Shown one piece after another: positions 44,202 to 53,949 of a DNA stretch of 64,000 bases (positions are counted from its first letter, which is position 1; the number at the start of each line of letters is the position of its first letter). The translations under genes and the position numbers were made by a program. A model generated the notes under the pieces. That model worked only from the letters and a program-made list of their open reading frames with translations. It was not told where the DNA came from and searched no databases. Origin of the DNA: Lignipirellula cremea (GTDB lineage: Bacteria; Planctomycetota; Planctomycetia; Pirellulales; Pirellulaceae); assembly GCF_007751035.1 (NCBI RefSeq), contig NZ_CP036433.1, positions 2,585,001 through 2,649,000 of the forward strand. The letters run 5' to 3'.

Positions 44202-45410
44202 ATGTCGGCGACCTTGATAGCCGCCCTGATAAAGATCGCCATTCTCATCGGGGGACTGATGACGGCCGCGGCTTACCTGGTGCTGCTGGAACGGCGAATC
44301 GCCGCCTGGATCCAGGATCGTCGGGGTCCCAACCGCGTTGGCATTCCGCTGACCAAGGTCCGCGTGTGGGGTTTTGGCCAGCCGCTGGCCGACGGCGTGA
44401 AGTTCATCCTGAAAGAAGAATACACCCCGGCGCACGTTGACAAGCGGTTGTACGTGCTGGCCCCGGTGATGATTCTGGCGGCCGCCTTGGCGGTGTTTGC
44501 GGTGATTCCCTTTGGCGGCGTGATTGCTCCGCTGTGGGAAGGGATGGACCCGATCCCGCTGGTCGTTGCTCCGACAATGAATGTGGGCGTGCTCTATGTG
44601 TTCGCCCTGTCGAGCCTCGCGGTTTACGGCGTGATCCTGGGCGGCTGGGCCAGCAATAACAAGTACAGTTTTCTGGGCGGCCTGCGCAGCAGCGCCCAGC
44701 TGATCGCTTATGAATTGCCGCTGGGACTGGGTCTGTTGGGGGTCGTGCTGGCCTGCGGTTCGCTCGACCTGGATACGATCATTTTGCGGCAGGCCGAAAC
44801 GGGCGTGTGGCTGGCGTTTGCCCAGCCGCTGGGCCTGATTGTGTTTACCATCGCGGCGTTTGCCGAAGCGGCCCGTTTGCCGTTCGACTTGCCGGAGTGC
44901 GAGCAGGAACTGATCGGCGGTTACCACACCGAGTATTCGGGGATCAAGCTGCTGCTGTTCCTGGTGGCCGAGTTCCTGCACATGATTACGGCCGCCTTTT
45001 TGATTGTGATTCTGTTTTTTGGAGGGTGGCATCTGTGGGGGATGCCGGCGGAACAGGAAGTCAGCTGGTACGTAGCGCTGGCCCGGGCCGTGATTCTCAG
45101 CACCAAGGTGCTGGCGGTGATCGTGTTCTTTATGGTCGTCCGCTGGAGCTGGCCCCGCTTCCGCTTTGACCAGTTGATGGCCTTGGCCTGGAAGGTGATG
45201 TTGCCGCTGGGACTGGTCAATCTGGCTGCGGTCGCCATCTTTCAGGAGCTGCAGTTGCACTTTAATCCCGACGGCGGATTGCCGCTGAAACTCGCGTTTA
45301 TTTTGGCAAGCTGGGGCGTGTGCGCGGCTGCCTGGACGGCGGTCGCCATTGCGGGCCCGCTGGTGACCGATAACCGCGCCCGCCGCGATATTGAACCGCT
45401 GGAAACGTAA
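44202..45410 (+). CDS. nuoH: NADH-quinone oxidoreductase subunit H
   Basis: 402 residues, eight or nine transmembrane helices, membrane subunit at the quinone channel. Conserved elements: LLERRIAAWIQDRRGPNRVG, GFGQPLADGVKFILKEE, and the loop FAEAARLPFDLPECEQELIGGYHTEYSG with the conserved acidic residues. Normal length or slightly long. It is separated from nuoG by 129 bp, the largest gap within the operon apart from those before nuoC and nuoM. Confidence 0.96.
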   Translation: MSATLIAALIKIAILIGGLMTAAAYLVLLERRIAAWIQDRRGPNRVGIPLTKVRVWGFGQPLADGVKFILKEEYTPAHVDKRLYVLAPVMILAAALAVFAVIPFGGVIAPLWEGMDPIPLVVAPTMNVGVLYVFALSSLAVYGVILGGWASNNKYSFLGGLRSSAQLIAYELPLGLGLLGVVLACGSLDLDTIILRQAETGVWLAFAQPLGLIVFTIAAFAEAARLPFDLPECEQELIGGYHTEYSGIKLLLFLVAEFLHMITAAFLIVILFFGGWHLWGMPAEQEVSWYVALARAVILSTKVLAVIVFFMVVRWSWPRFRFDQLMALAWKVMLPLGLVNLAAVAIFQELQLHFNPDGGLPLKLAFILASWGVCAAAWTAVAIAGPLVTDNRARRDIEPLET

Positions 45411-45470
45411 GCCCTGCGTCATTGGCGCCGGGGAGTCGCTTAGGTCAAGTCGCTGACTTGCAGAATCGTT

Positions 45471-46010
45471 ATGAAACCAGACGACAAAAACATTCAATGG
45501 GTCGAAGAACCGAAGCTCGGGCTGGCGGGGCGCATGTACCTGCCGCTGTTCGTGCAAGGTTTGACGACGACCGTCAAGCATCTGGTGGCGCCGAAGGTTA
45601 CGGTCAGCTATCCCGACCAGGAACCGGAGATCGGCAACCCGTTGATCTACCGCGGCGTGCATCGCCTGAATAAAGACGAAGACGGCCGCGTCAAATGTGT
45701 CGCCTGTTTTCTCTGTGCGACCGCCTGTCCGGCGCATTGCATCGACATTATCGGCGTCGAGAGCCCCTGGCCGGATCGCGAGAAGTATCCGGAGAGCTTC
45801 GTCATTGACGAACTGCGGTGCATCTATTGCGGCATGTGCGAAGAAGCCTGCCCGGTTGATGCGATCGAACTGACGAGCCTTTACAACCTGACCGGCCGCA
45901 GCCGCGAAGAGATGATCTTCGACAAAGAAAAACTGCTGAGCGTTTACGACATGACCAAGGACCAGGAAGCGATGAAATCGCGCAGCCTGGGCGGAACGGT
46001 GGGTGGCTAG
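45471..46010 (+). CDS. nuoI: NADH-quinone oxidoreductase subunit I
   Basis: 179 residues. The two [4Fe-4S] ferredoxin motifs that carry clusters N6a and N6b are visible: CVACFLCATACPAHCIDI and CIYCGMCEEACPVDAIELT. The N-terminus GLTTTVKHLVAPKVTVSYPDQEPEIGNP is family-typical. Its TAG overlaps the possible GTG start of nuoJ. Confidence 0.96.
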   Translation: MKPDDKNIQWVEEPKLGLAGRMYLPLFVQGLTTTVKHLVAPKVTVSYPDQEPEIGNPLIYRGVHRLNKDEDGRVKCVACFLCATACPAHCIDIIGVESPWPDREKYPESFVIDELRCIYCGMCEEACPVDAIELTSLYNLTGRSREEMIFDKEKLLSVYDMTKDQEAMKSRSLGGTVGG

Positions 46011-46012
46011 TG

Positions 46013-47197
46013 ATGAACCTGCTGTTGTTCGCCCCCATGATCCTGGCGCAAACGGACGCCGCTCCCATCGCGGCTGAGTCGGCGGCCCCGTCGCCGGCGA
46101 CGATGAGCCTGCTGGTGGAAGCGCTGGCGTCGCCCTTGCTCTGGTCGATGGTGCTGGGAGCGGTCGGCCTGTGGCTGCTGCTGCCGGGCCAGGCCGCCCG
46201 GAGCCGTGGGGCTGCTTACTTTTTGGCGCTGATCCAGGTCGCCACCCTGCTGGCGGTGATCTGGCCTGCTTTTGAAAAGGCTTTTTCCGCTTTCACTCCC
46301 GGACTGGGAATTCTGCTGGGCTGCTCGGCCTTGTCGCTGGTATTGCTGGGCGCCTGGCTGGCGACCGACCGCGGCGGACTGGGGGCCTTTTGGTTTCTGG
46401 CCGTGCTGGCGACGGCGATTACCGCTTCGGTGCTGAATACGGCGTTGTGGACTCCGTTGCTGGTGCTGGTGCTGATCTCGGCTGCGATGCTGGTGCTGTT
46501 GTCCCCGCTGGCGACGAAGTCGCCGCGGTGCGGCGGGGCGATGCTGTCCATCGGGGCGGTTGTGCTGCTGGGCTGCATGGTGGCACCCACGACCGAAGTC
46601 GATCAGGCCGGCTGGCTCTTTTTCTGGCTACTGGCGGGACTGACGGTGTTTTCCGCGGTCGCCGCAGTCAGCATGCAGAGCCCTGTCTATAGTGCGATCT
46701 GGTTTGGCGTGTCGCTGCTGGCGACGGCCGGTCTGTTCCTGATCCAGGGCGCTCAGTTTTTGAGCGTGGCGACCGTGGCGGTTTACGCCGGCGCCATTCT
46801 GGTGACGTTCCTGTTTGTGCTGATGCTGGCCCAGCCAGAGGGCCATTCCTATTACGACCGGACCAGCTGGGGCGCCTTTCCGACGATCGCTGCGGTGATG
46901 GCGGCGGCGTTGATCGTCGGCGGTTTAACGTATCGGTATACCAAACTGGATTCGGGGCCGATCGGTCCTTCCCCCCGGCCGGCGGCCGCCACGTTTGAGG
47001 ACGGCATCGGCCATCCTGAACACATGGCGAAGCTGGGCGGCTATATGTTCAGCCGACACATGCTCTCGGTGGAAGCGGCCGGTTCCCTGCTGCTGGCGGC
47101 GCTCGTCGGGGCAGTGGCCATTTTGATCAAAGGCCGCGAAGAACAAGAGGCCGCCGCATCGCGGCGTTCCGATCGTGCGGAAGGAGGGGCCGCATGA
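46013..47197 (+). CDS. nuoJ: NADH-quinone oxidoreductase subunit J with an N-terminal membrane extension
   Basis: 394 residues, about twice the usual size. The NuoJ core starts near residue 200: GWLFFWLLAGLTVFSAVAAVSMQSPVYSAIWFGVSLLATAGLFLIQGAQFLSVATVAVYAGAILVTFLFVLML, with the conserved AVYAGAI helix, and ends with the last helix around LSVEAAGSLLLAALVGAVAILI. The first 200 residues hold about five additional hydrophobic helices (PLLWSMVLGAVGLWLLL, YFLALIQVATLLAVIW, LGILLGCSALSLVLLGAWL, AFWFLAVLATAITASVL, PLLVLVLISAAMLVLL) with no recognised homology. The GTG at 46010 is an alternative start. Its end overlaps nuoK by four bases (ATGA). Confidence 0.9.
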   Translation: MNLLLFAPMILAQTDAAPIAAESAAPSPATMSLLVEALASPLLWSMVLGAVGLWLLLPGQAARSRGAAYFLALIQVATLLAVIWPAFEKAFSAFTPGLGILLGCSALSLVLLGAWLATDRGGLGAFWFLAVLATAITASVLNTALWTPLLVLVLISAAMLVLLSPLATKSPRCGGAMLSIGAVVLLGCMVAPTTEVDQAGWLFFWLLAGLTVFSAVAAVSMQSPVYSAIWFGVSLLATAGLFLIQGAQFLSVATVAVYAGAILVTFLFVLMLAQPEGHSYYDRTSWGAFPTIAAVMAAALIVGGLTYRYTKLDSGPIGPSPRPAAATFEDGIGHPEHMAKLGGYMFSRHMLSVEAAGSLLLAALVGAVAILIKGREEQEAAASRRSDRAEGGAA

Positions 47198-47640
47198 CGG
47201 CTGATATCGCATTACTGCAGAATTACCTGGTGGTGGGCGCCATTTTGTTCGCCGTCGGCATGGTCGGCTTCCTGGTGCGGCGCAACATGATCATCATGTT
47301 CCTCTGCGCCGAAATGATGCTCCAGGGCGTCTCCCTGAGCCTGGTCGCCTGGAGTCGTTACCATAACGACTGGGGCGGACAGATGCTGGTGATTTTCATC
47401 ATCGCCGTGGCCGCCTGCGAGGCAGGCATCGGGCTGGCGTTGATTTTGATGCTGTTCCACAAAAGCGGGCGGCTGGATATTGCGTTCTGGGACGATCTTC
47501 GTGAAGCCGGTCAGCCTGGCTTTGTGGATCGCAAAATGCCAGAAGAACGCGCCGAAGACCAGGTCTGGCCTACGCTGACCCCAGCCGGCATTCGGCCCGA
47601 ACTGGATCAGGATGAACTGTCGCACCGCAGCCGGGTTTAA
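47194..47640 (+). CDS. nuoK: NADH-quinone oxidoreductase subunit K
   Basis: 148 residues, against the usual 100 or so. The three-helix core is LLQNYLVVGAILFAVGMVGFLVRRNMIIMFLCAEMMLQGVSLSLVAWSRY and MLVIFIIAVAACEAGIGLALILMLFHKSG, including the conserved membrane Glu residues of the antiporter-like region. A hydrophilic C-terminal tail of about 45 residues (PEERAEDQVWPTLTPAGIRPELDQDEL) is additional. Start overlaps the nuoJ stop; nuoL begins two bases after its stop. Confidence 0.94.
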   Translation: MTADIALLQNYLVVGAILFAVGMVGFLVRRNMIIMFLCAEMMLQGVSLSLVAWSRYHNDWGGQMLVIFIIAVAACEAGIGLALILMLFHKSGRLDIAFWDDLREAGQPGFVDRKMPEERAEDQVWPTLTPAGIRPELDQDELSHRSRV

Positions 47641-47642
47641 CG

Positions 47643-50381
47643 ATGGCGGATACTTTGAGCACCCTTCTGATTCTTGTTCCCGCCCTGCCCCTGGCAGCAG
47701 CGATTCTGACGGCCCTGCTGGGTCCGCGCGTGCTGCGCGGTCAAAGCCATTGGCCCATCATTGTCGCCCTGGGCGGCGCCTTCGTCTGCAGCCTTTGCCT
47801 GGCCTGGCAGGTTTCCGAAGGCTACCAGGATGCGCCGGATAGCGCGCAGTCGTTCAGCCGCGTTTATACGCTCTGGACCTGGGCCGCCGTCGACCAGGAT
47901 GCGTCCAACACCATCACGGGCGGTATGCCTTTGAAGATCGACGTGGCGATGCGGATCGACTCGTTGACGGCCATTATGCTGTCAATGGTGACGTTTGTGT
48001 CGACCCTGGTGGCGGTTTACGCCTCGGGCTACATGCACGGCGATCGCGGTTACTGGCGATTCTTTACGTACATTGGGATCTTCGTCTTTTCGATGACGAT
48101 GCTGGTCTCGGTCAGCAACTTCCTGCTGCTGTTCGTCTTCTGGGAAGCGGTCGGCGTGAGCAGCTATCTGCTGATTGGCTTCTGGTATGAAAAGCCGGAA
48201 GCGGCCGCGGCCGGCAAGAAGGCGTTCCTGGTCAATCGCATCGGCGACTTTGGTTTTTCGATCGCCCTGTTTCTGATCTTTTTCCACTACGGCACGCTGA
48301 ACTATCACGATACGGTGGACGCCCGCCCGGCCTTTGGCGTGGAAGCGGCCGACATCTCGCAAGAGTCGGGCGATGATAAAACGGCCGAACCCGCGACGCA
48401 GGTTGCGGCGGCCCCGGGCCTGTCGACTCCCCAGCAAGGGGTGCTGTCGCCCAGTCGCATCAGGGAGATCAAGTTCCACAGCGGCGGCATCGGCATGGCG
48501 ATCTGCCTGCTGCTGCTGGTCGGCGCCTGTGGCAAGAGCGCCCAGTTCCCGCTGCATGTCTGGCTGCCGGACGCGATGGAAGGTCCCACGCCGGTTTCGG
48601 CGCTGATTCATGCGGCGACGATGGTCACGGCCGGCGTCTATATGGTGACGCGTTGCATCCCGCTGTTTACCGCATCGCCCGATGCGTTGCTGGTGGTGGC
48701 GATGGTGGGCGGCTTTACGGCCTTGCTGGCGGGCCTGATTGCCCTGACACAGTTCGACCTGAAACGGGTGCTGGCTTACTCCACTATCAGCCAGCTCGGT
48801 TATATGTTCCTGTCGCTCGGTGTGGGCACCATGGCGGGCGTGACGGCCGGCATGTTCCACCTGTTCACGCACGCGTTCTTTAAAGCGTTGCTGTTTCTGG
48901 CCGCCGGCTCGGTCATGCATGCGATGGGGAATGTGATTGATATGCGGCGGTTCGGCGGTCTGCGAAAGATCATGCCGATTACCCACTGGACCTTTGCCTG
49001 TGGGGCCCTGGCGCTGGCCGGCATCGTGCCGTTCGCCGGTTTCTGGAGCAAGGACAGTATCCTGGGCGCCCTGCACGACAAGAACCTTTCGCTGGAAGCG
49101 GCCCTGGTCGATCGCCAGGCCGAACATCCGCCAGAACACGACGACGCGGAGCATCACGACCACGACGCACACGCCGCAGGGGCAACGCCTGTCGATCACG
49201 CCCCGCGCGCTGCTGGCCTGACGGTTGCCGCGGTGGCTCATGCAGCCGATGCCCATGGGGGCGGTCACGGCGGGCATGCGGCTCCGCCCGATCCGTTGCT
49301 GAAACATTTGACGGACGATCAGCTGCGGCGCCAGGCGACCGTTTATTACTGGCTGGGCTGGGTGGCTTCGTTCACGGCTTTGCTTACGGCGTTCTATACG
49401 TTCCGTGCGTTCTTTATGACTTTCTACGGCGACGAAATGGTTCCCGCCGAAGCGCATGGCCATGCCCATGAATCGCCGCCGGCGATGTGGGTGCCGCTGG
49501 CGGTGCTGGCGGCCTGTGCAACGTTTGTCGGGCTGGCGTTTTTCGCGACCGACGTTTTCAGCAACTTCCTGCGGCAAACGCCGTCGCTGGCGTTGGGGCT
49601 GATTACCGAATCGCCCGCCATGACCTGGGCCGGGATGCACATGAGCGTCGCCGTGATCAGCACCGTGGTCGCCCTCATTGGCGTTGGAGCCGCGGCTTAC
49701 TTTTATCTGGGCAGTCCCCGCGAGATTAACGTCGTTCGCGACATGGCCGATCTGGCCTGGGTGCGGCGCCTGTCGGAAACGCGGTTCCGCTCGCCCTGGG
49801 CCGGCATTGCACGCCCTTTGGTGATCGGCATTAACGTTGTCGTGTTTGTCGCCTTGGTGCTGCTGTACGCCCTGGAATACAAGTCATTCCAGCCGGGAAC
49901 AAGCAGTTGGCTGTACCATGCGGCCTATCTCGACGCGGCGCCGGTGCTCACCGCCTCCCCGTGGGCGACGGAGCACTACTCGGCCGGCGTGCTGAACTGG
50001 CTCAATGCCTTTGAGCTGGCGGGTCGGAATATGATTTTCATCTGGCTGGCGGTGCTGGTGCTGTGGTCGCTGGGAGCGATGCTGGTTTACCTGTCGCCGA
50101 TCGCCATTTATGTGTCGCCTTACAAACTGTCGGTCGGCAAGTTTTTCTTCGATCAGTTGTATTACTTTACGCTGGTCTGGCCGTTGAAAGTGCTGGCCCA
50201 GTTGCTGTACCTGATTGACGACTGGGTGATTGACGGCCTGGTGAATTCGATCGCCAAGATTCCGCCGGCGGTGGGCTCCTTGCTGCGAGGCATGCAGATG
50301 GGGCTTGTGCAGTTTTACGCCGTGGCGATGATTTTAGGCGTGCTGGTGATTGTGTTCACCCGCATCCTGCTGGCCGGATAA
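47643..50381 (+). CDS. nuoL: NADH-quinone oxidoreductase subunit L with a His-rich insert
   Basis: 912 residues, far longer than the common 600-750. It is an antiporter-like proton-pumping subunit. Core motifs: SNFLLLFVFWEAVGVSSYLLIGFWYEKPEAAAAGKKAFLVNRIGDFGF with the key Glu and Lys, and HVWLPDAMEGPTPVSALIHAATMVTAGVYMV. Two hydrophilic inserts are visible: one of about 55 residues after the GTLNYHD strand (VEAADISQESGDDKTAEPATQ...), and a His/Asp-rich stretch of about 65 residues near 490-555 (EHPPEHDDAEHHDHDAHAAG, HAADAHGGGHGGHAAPPDP). The C-terminal long lateral helix region and last helices are present. Confidence 0.94.
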   Translation: MADTLSTLLILVPALPLAAAILTALLGPRVLRGQSHWPIIVALGGAFVCSLCLAWQVSEGYQDAPDSAQSFSRVYTLWTWAAVDQDASNTITGGMPLKIDVAMRIDSLTAIMLSMVTFVSTLVAVYASGYMHGDRGYWRFFTYIGIFVFSMTMLVSVSNFLLLFVFWEAVGVSSYLLIGFWYEKPEAAAAGKKAFLVNRIGDFGFSIALFLIFFHYGTLNYHDTVDARPAFGVEAADISQESGDDKTAEPATQVAAAPGLSTPQQGVLSPSRIREIKFHSGGIGMAICLLLLVGACGKSAQFPLHVWLPDAMEGPTPVSALIHAATMVTAGVYMVTRCIPLFTASPDALLVVAMVGGFTALLAGLIALTQFDLKRVLAYSTISQLGYMFLSLGVGTMAGVTAGMFHLFTHAFFKALLFLAAGSVMHAMGNVIDMRRFGGLRKIMPITHWTFACGALALAGIVPFAGFWSKDSILGALHDKNLSLEAALVDRQAEHPPEHDDAEHHDHDAHAAGATPVDHAPRAAGLTVAAVAHAADAHGGGHGGHAAPPDPLLKHLTDDQLRRQATVYYWLGWVASFTALLTAFYTFRAFFMTFYGDEMVPAEAHGHAHESPPAMWVPLAVLAACATFVGLAFFATDVFSNFLRQTPSLALGLITESPAMTWAGMHMSVAVISTVVALIGVGAAAYFYLGSPREINVVRDMADLAWVRRLSETRFRSPWAGIARPLVIGINVVVFVALVLLYALEYKSFQPGTSSWLYHAAYLDAAPVLTASPWATEHYSAGVLNWLNAFELAGRNMIFIWLAVLVLWSLGAMLVYLSPIAIYVSPYKLSVGKFFFDQLYYFTLVWPLKVLAQLLYLIDDWVIDGLVNSIAKIPPAVGSLLRGMQMGLVQFYAVAMILGVLVIVFTRILLAG

Positions 50382-50498
50382 CGGCGGCGGCCAGAGAGAC
50401 GACAGAGTAAACACAAAGACGACAGCATTTGCGTGGAAACGTTAGAAATCGTTCGTTATCGCAAGCCTTATAGCCACTTCCTTTCATAACCGAACGCA

Positions 50499-52127
50499 AT
50501 GGCAGATTCCGCCCTGTTGCTTGTTACGATCTTCACCCCGCTGGTTGGCGCCTGCCTGGTTTCGATCGTGTCCCCGTATGGTGCGCGCTGTGTGCGCTGG
50601 GTCGCCCTGGTCACGACGCTGCTGGTGCTGCTACTGGCCAGTCTGACGGTCGCCCGGTTCCCGGCCGATGGGGCGGAAGCTTCGTCGTTTACGACCGACA
50701 TCGTCTGGCTGCAGGCGAACCAGATCGCCGTGCATTTCAACGTCGGCCTGGATGGGCTCGGCTTGTGGATGTTCGGCCTGTCCTCGCTGCTGATGCTGAC
50801 GGCGGTGCTGGTCAGCTGGGAGGCGATCAAGGATCGACCGGCCCTGTTCTATGGCATGCTGTTGCTGCTGGAGTGCGGCTGCCTGGGGGTATTCACGGCC
50901 CGCGACATTATGCTGTTTTACGTGTTCTTTGAGTTCACACTGATCCCGCTGTTCTTTCTGATCGGCATCTGGGGGAGCGAGAGTCGGCTGTACGCCTCGA
51001 CCAAGTTCTTCCTGTTCACGCTGGCCGGCAGCGTGCTGACCTTCCTCGGCTTGCTGGCGATTGTCGTGCTGACGGCCCAGAGCAGCGGCGAGGTCACCTT
51101 TTCGATCCCCCGTCTGACAGAACTGCTGGCGGCCCATCCGCTGTCGCCCAGCCATCAGTTATGGATCTTCCTGGCGCTGTTCGCCGGGTTTGCCATTAAA
51201 GTGCCGCTGTTCCCCGTGCATACCTGGTTGCCGCTGGCGCATGTCCAGGCGCCGACCGCAGGTAGCGTGTTCCTGGCCGGCGTGCTGCTGAAAATTGGCA
51301 CCTATGGGTTTGTCCGATTTAACCTGCCGCTGCTGCCCGATGCTTCGGCCGTGTGCATGCCGTGGCTGCTGTGGCTGGCGGCGATCGGTATCGTGTACGG
51401 CTCGCTGGTGGCCCTGGCGCAGACCGATATGAAAAAGCTGATTGCCTATTCCAGCGTGGCCCACCTGGGCTTCTGCATGATCGGGCTGTTCTCGATGAAT
51501 CGGCTGGGGATGCACGGCGGCGTGCTGCAGATGATTAACCACGGCATTTCGACCGGCGGCCTGTTCGCCGTGATCGGCATGACCTACGAACGGTACCACA
51601 CGCGGGAGATCGCCTCGCTGGGCGGGCTCACCCGCAAACTGCCGATCCTGTCGTTCTTTATGGTGGTGTTTACGCTGTCGAGCATCAGCCTGCCGGGCAC
51701 GAATGGTTTCTCCGGCGAGTTCCTGATTCTGCTGGGTATTTTCCAGCGGGCGTTTGACGGAGCGGCTCCGCCGGGCGACCTGGCCTGGCAGTTCCAGGCG
51801 ATCGCTCTGCTGACACTGTCCGGCGTGGTGCTGGGCGCCTGGTACATGCTGACGCTGGTGCAGAAAGTATTCTTCGGCCCGCTGAAAGAACCGCACGCCG
51901 GTCCGGGCGAGCATCACCCGGTGCATGATTTGTCATTGCGTGAAATTGCCGCTTTGGCGCCCCTGGTGGTGTTTGTCGTGTGGATTGGCCTGTTCCCGCA
52001 GTTCTTTCTGGATCGCATGGCTCCGACATTAAACGACCTCCAGGCGGCCTCCGCCCAATCGCTCGAACAGAATTATGCCGAAGCGGCCACCGCTGCGGCA
52101 GAGGAGAACGCGACGCGTGTTCGTTGA
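50499..52127 (+). CDS. nuoM: NADH-quinone oxidoreductase subunit M
   Basis: 542 residues, antiporter-like proton-pumping subunit with about 14 helices. Motifs: FYVFFEFTLIPLFFLIGIWGSESRLYASTKFFLFTLAGS (conserved Glu and Lys), FPVHTWLPLAHVQAPTAGSVFLAGVLLKIGTYG and SSVAHLGFCMIGLFS. Length is slightly above usual. A 117-bp gap separates it from nuoL, which leaves room for a second promoter although none is obvious. Confidence 0.96.
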   Translation: MADSALLLVTIFTPLVGACLVSIVSPYGARCVRWVALVTTLLVLLLASLTVARFPADGAEASSFTTDIVWLQANQIAVHFNVGLDGLGLWMFGLSSLLMLTAVLVSWEAIKDRPALFYGMLLLLECGCLGVFTARDIMLFYVFFEFTLIPLFFLIGIWGSESRLYASTKFFLFTLAGSVLTFLGLLAIVVLTAQSSGEVTFSIPRLTELLAAHPLSPSHQLWIFLALFAGFAIKVPLFPVHTWLPLAHVQAPTAGSVFLAGVLLKIGTYGFVRFNLPLLPDASAVCMPWLLWLAAIGIVYGSLVALAQTDMKKLIAYSSVAHLGFCMIGLFSMNRLGMHGGVLQMINHGISTGGLFAVIGMTYERYHTREIASLGGLTRKLPILSFFMVVFTLSSISLPGTNGFSGEFLILLGIFQRAFDGAAPPGDLAWQFQAIALLTLSGVVLGAWYMLTLVQKVFFGPLKEPHAGPGEHHPVHDLSLREIAALAPLVVFVVWIGLFPQFFLDRMAPTLNDLQAASAQSLEQNYAEAATAAAEENATRVR

Positions 52128-53730
52128 CCATAGTTTCTTCGCGATCATTTTTCCTGAGTTATCGCTGATCGTCCTGGCGACCTGGATTATCGTCGGCAGT
52201 TCCTTCCAGCGTGGGCGGGTCTGGTGGACGAGCTTCGCCGTCATGTCGTACGTGGTGGCCCTGATCGCGCTCGCGCAGCAGGACATGCACCTGTTCGCCA
52301 TGTTCGGCGCCGGCGAGGGCCAGCTGAACGGCCCGCTGGCGGTCGACCTGCTGGGCCATGGGTTACGCTGGCTGGCGGTCATCATGGGTCTGCTGTTTGC
52401 GCTCAATTACGGACAGCCCGATCGTTCCCAGCTGACAGGCGAACGGCAGGGGCTGTTGATGCTGCTGGTGGTGGGCGTCATGCTGGTCGGCAGTGCGAAT
52501 GAACTGGTGCTGCTGTTCCTGGGGCTGGAGTTGATTTCCGTCCCGACCTATGTGCTGCTGTTCCTCGGCCGCAACGACCGTTCTACGGCAGAAGCGACGA
52601 TCAAATACTTTTTCCTCAGCATTTTCTCGTCGGCCATGCTGCTGTACGGTTTCAGCTTTCTATACGGCATCGGCGGCAGCACGAATCTGTCTGACATCCA
52701 CGCGGCCCTGGGACGCGAATCGACCGGCATGGGGATCCTGGGGCTGGCTCCGGTCGCCGCGGTGCTGATTGTCGCCGGCCTGGGCTACAAAATTGCGGCC
52801 GTGCCCTTTCACTTTTACGCTCCCGACGTCTACCAGGGTTCGACCAACACCAACGCCGGGTTGCTGGCCGTGGCGCCGAAGATCGCCGGCATTGCCGCGC
52901 TGGCTCGGCTGGCCGTGTATGTGATGCCGGAGAGCTTCGCCTTTGGCTGGCCGCTGATCCTGGTGCTGTCAATGATCAGCATGACGATTGGCAACGTGTG
53001 CGCCCTGTGGCAGACGAACCTTCGCCGGATGATGGCGTATTCTTCGATCGCCCATGCGGGCTATATGCTGATCGGCCTGTCCGTGGCGCTGGCTGCGGCC
53101 GAAACGGGCGACCTCACGTCCGGCGGCGTGGCGGCCATGCTGGTGTATTTGACGATGTACGTGTTCGCCACGATCGGCGTGTTCTCGGCCCTGTCCTACC
53201 TGTCGGGACCCGATCACGAAATTAGTGAAGTCGACGAACTGGCGGGCGTCGGCCGTAGCCACAGCACGGCCGGCACGGTGATCGCGATGGGGATGTTCTC
53301 CCTGGCGGGTATTCCGCCGCTGGCCGGTTTCTGGGGGAAGTTCGCCGTGTTTGGCAGTGCGATCCGATTCGCCGCCATGCCGACCAGCGGGGCCGCCTCC
53401 TGGTGGTTTATCGTGCTGGCGATTGTCGGCGCCGTGAATGCAGCAATCGCAGCTGTGTACTATCTCAATGTGGTGTCGACGCTGTACTTCCGTACTTCGC
53501 AGACTTCGACGCCGGCCCGGGGCGGTTATGGCTCGCTGGCGGCCATGTCGATCTCGGCGATTGCCATCGGCTTCCTGGGTCTGGTCCCTGGCGGCGTCAT
53601 GAAAACCGCCGGCCTGGCCGAACAGACCGCGCTGAGCGTTTCCGAACAGCAGTTGCCGATCGGCCCCGTACATACGGCCCAGGCTGACGCGGAGCAGCCA
53701 GTCGAGCCGCACAGCATCGCCGGCGAGTAG
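52117..53730 (+). CDS. nuoN: NADH-quinone oxidoreductase subunit N
   Basis: 537 residues from a GTG start. Antiporter-like subunit, the last gene of the operon. Motifs: LLFLGLELISVPTYVLLFLGRNDRSTAEATIKYFFLSIFSSAMLLYGFSFLYG, VPFHFYAPDVYQGSTNTNAGLLAVAPK and MMAYSSIAHAGYMLIGL. The GTG at 52117 overlaps nuoM by 11 bases and follows GAGGAG; an in-frame ATG at 52075 would lengthen the overlap and add a basic segment unlike the family. No clear terminator was seen after the stop. Confidence 0.94.
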   Translation: MFVDHSFFAIIFPELSLIVLATWIIVGSSFQRGRVWWTSFAVMSYVVALIALAQQDMHLFAMFGAGEGQLNGPLAVDLLGHGLRWLAVIMGLLFALNYGQPDRSQLTGERQGLLMLLVVGVMLVGSANELVLLFLGLELISVPTYVLLFLGRNDRSTAEATIKYFFLSIFSSAMLLYGFSFLYGIGGSTNLSDIHAALGRESTGMGILGLAPVAAVLIVAGLGYKIAAVPFHFYAPDVYQGSTNTNAGLLAVAPKIAGIAALARLAVYVMPESFAFGWPLILVLSMISMTIGNVCALWQTNLRRMMAYSSIAHAGYMLIGLSVALAAAETGDLTSGGVAAMLVYLTMYVFATIGVFSALSYLSGPDHEISEVDELAGVGRSHSTAGTVIAMGMFSLAGIPPLAGFWGKFAVFGSAIRFAAMPTSGAASWWFIVLAIVGAVNAAIAAVYYLNVVSTLYFRTSQTSTPARGGYGSLAAMSISAIAIGFLGLVPGGVMKTAGLAEQTALSVSEQQLPIGPVHTAQADAEQPVEPHSIAGE

Positions 53731-53949
53731 CGATCGGGACGGACGTCGCCGGTCTGCTTTCCCTCCGGCAAACGACGACCGGCTGTTGACTTCCACCCGT
53801 TGAAGGTTTCTCGTCCCAGGTCAAAGGCGTCAGTCCGCCGATGATCGGCAGGGGCGTCCGTCATACGAGGTTTCGAAGGCTGCAGCCTTGCACGGGGCGG
53901 TCAGACCGTTATCATCAACGGCCTGCATTTCCTACCTCGGAGCACGCGG

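Noticed and set aside
47982-49640. A 552-codon minus-strand frame opposite nuoL
   Set aside because: Antisense shadow of a strongly conserved gene; the product is extremely basic and Gln/His-rich without recognisable motifs.
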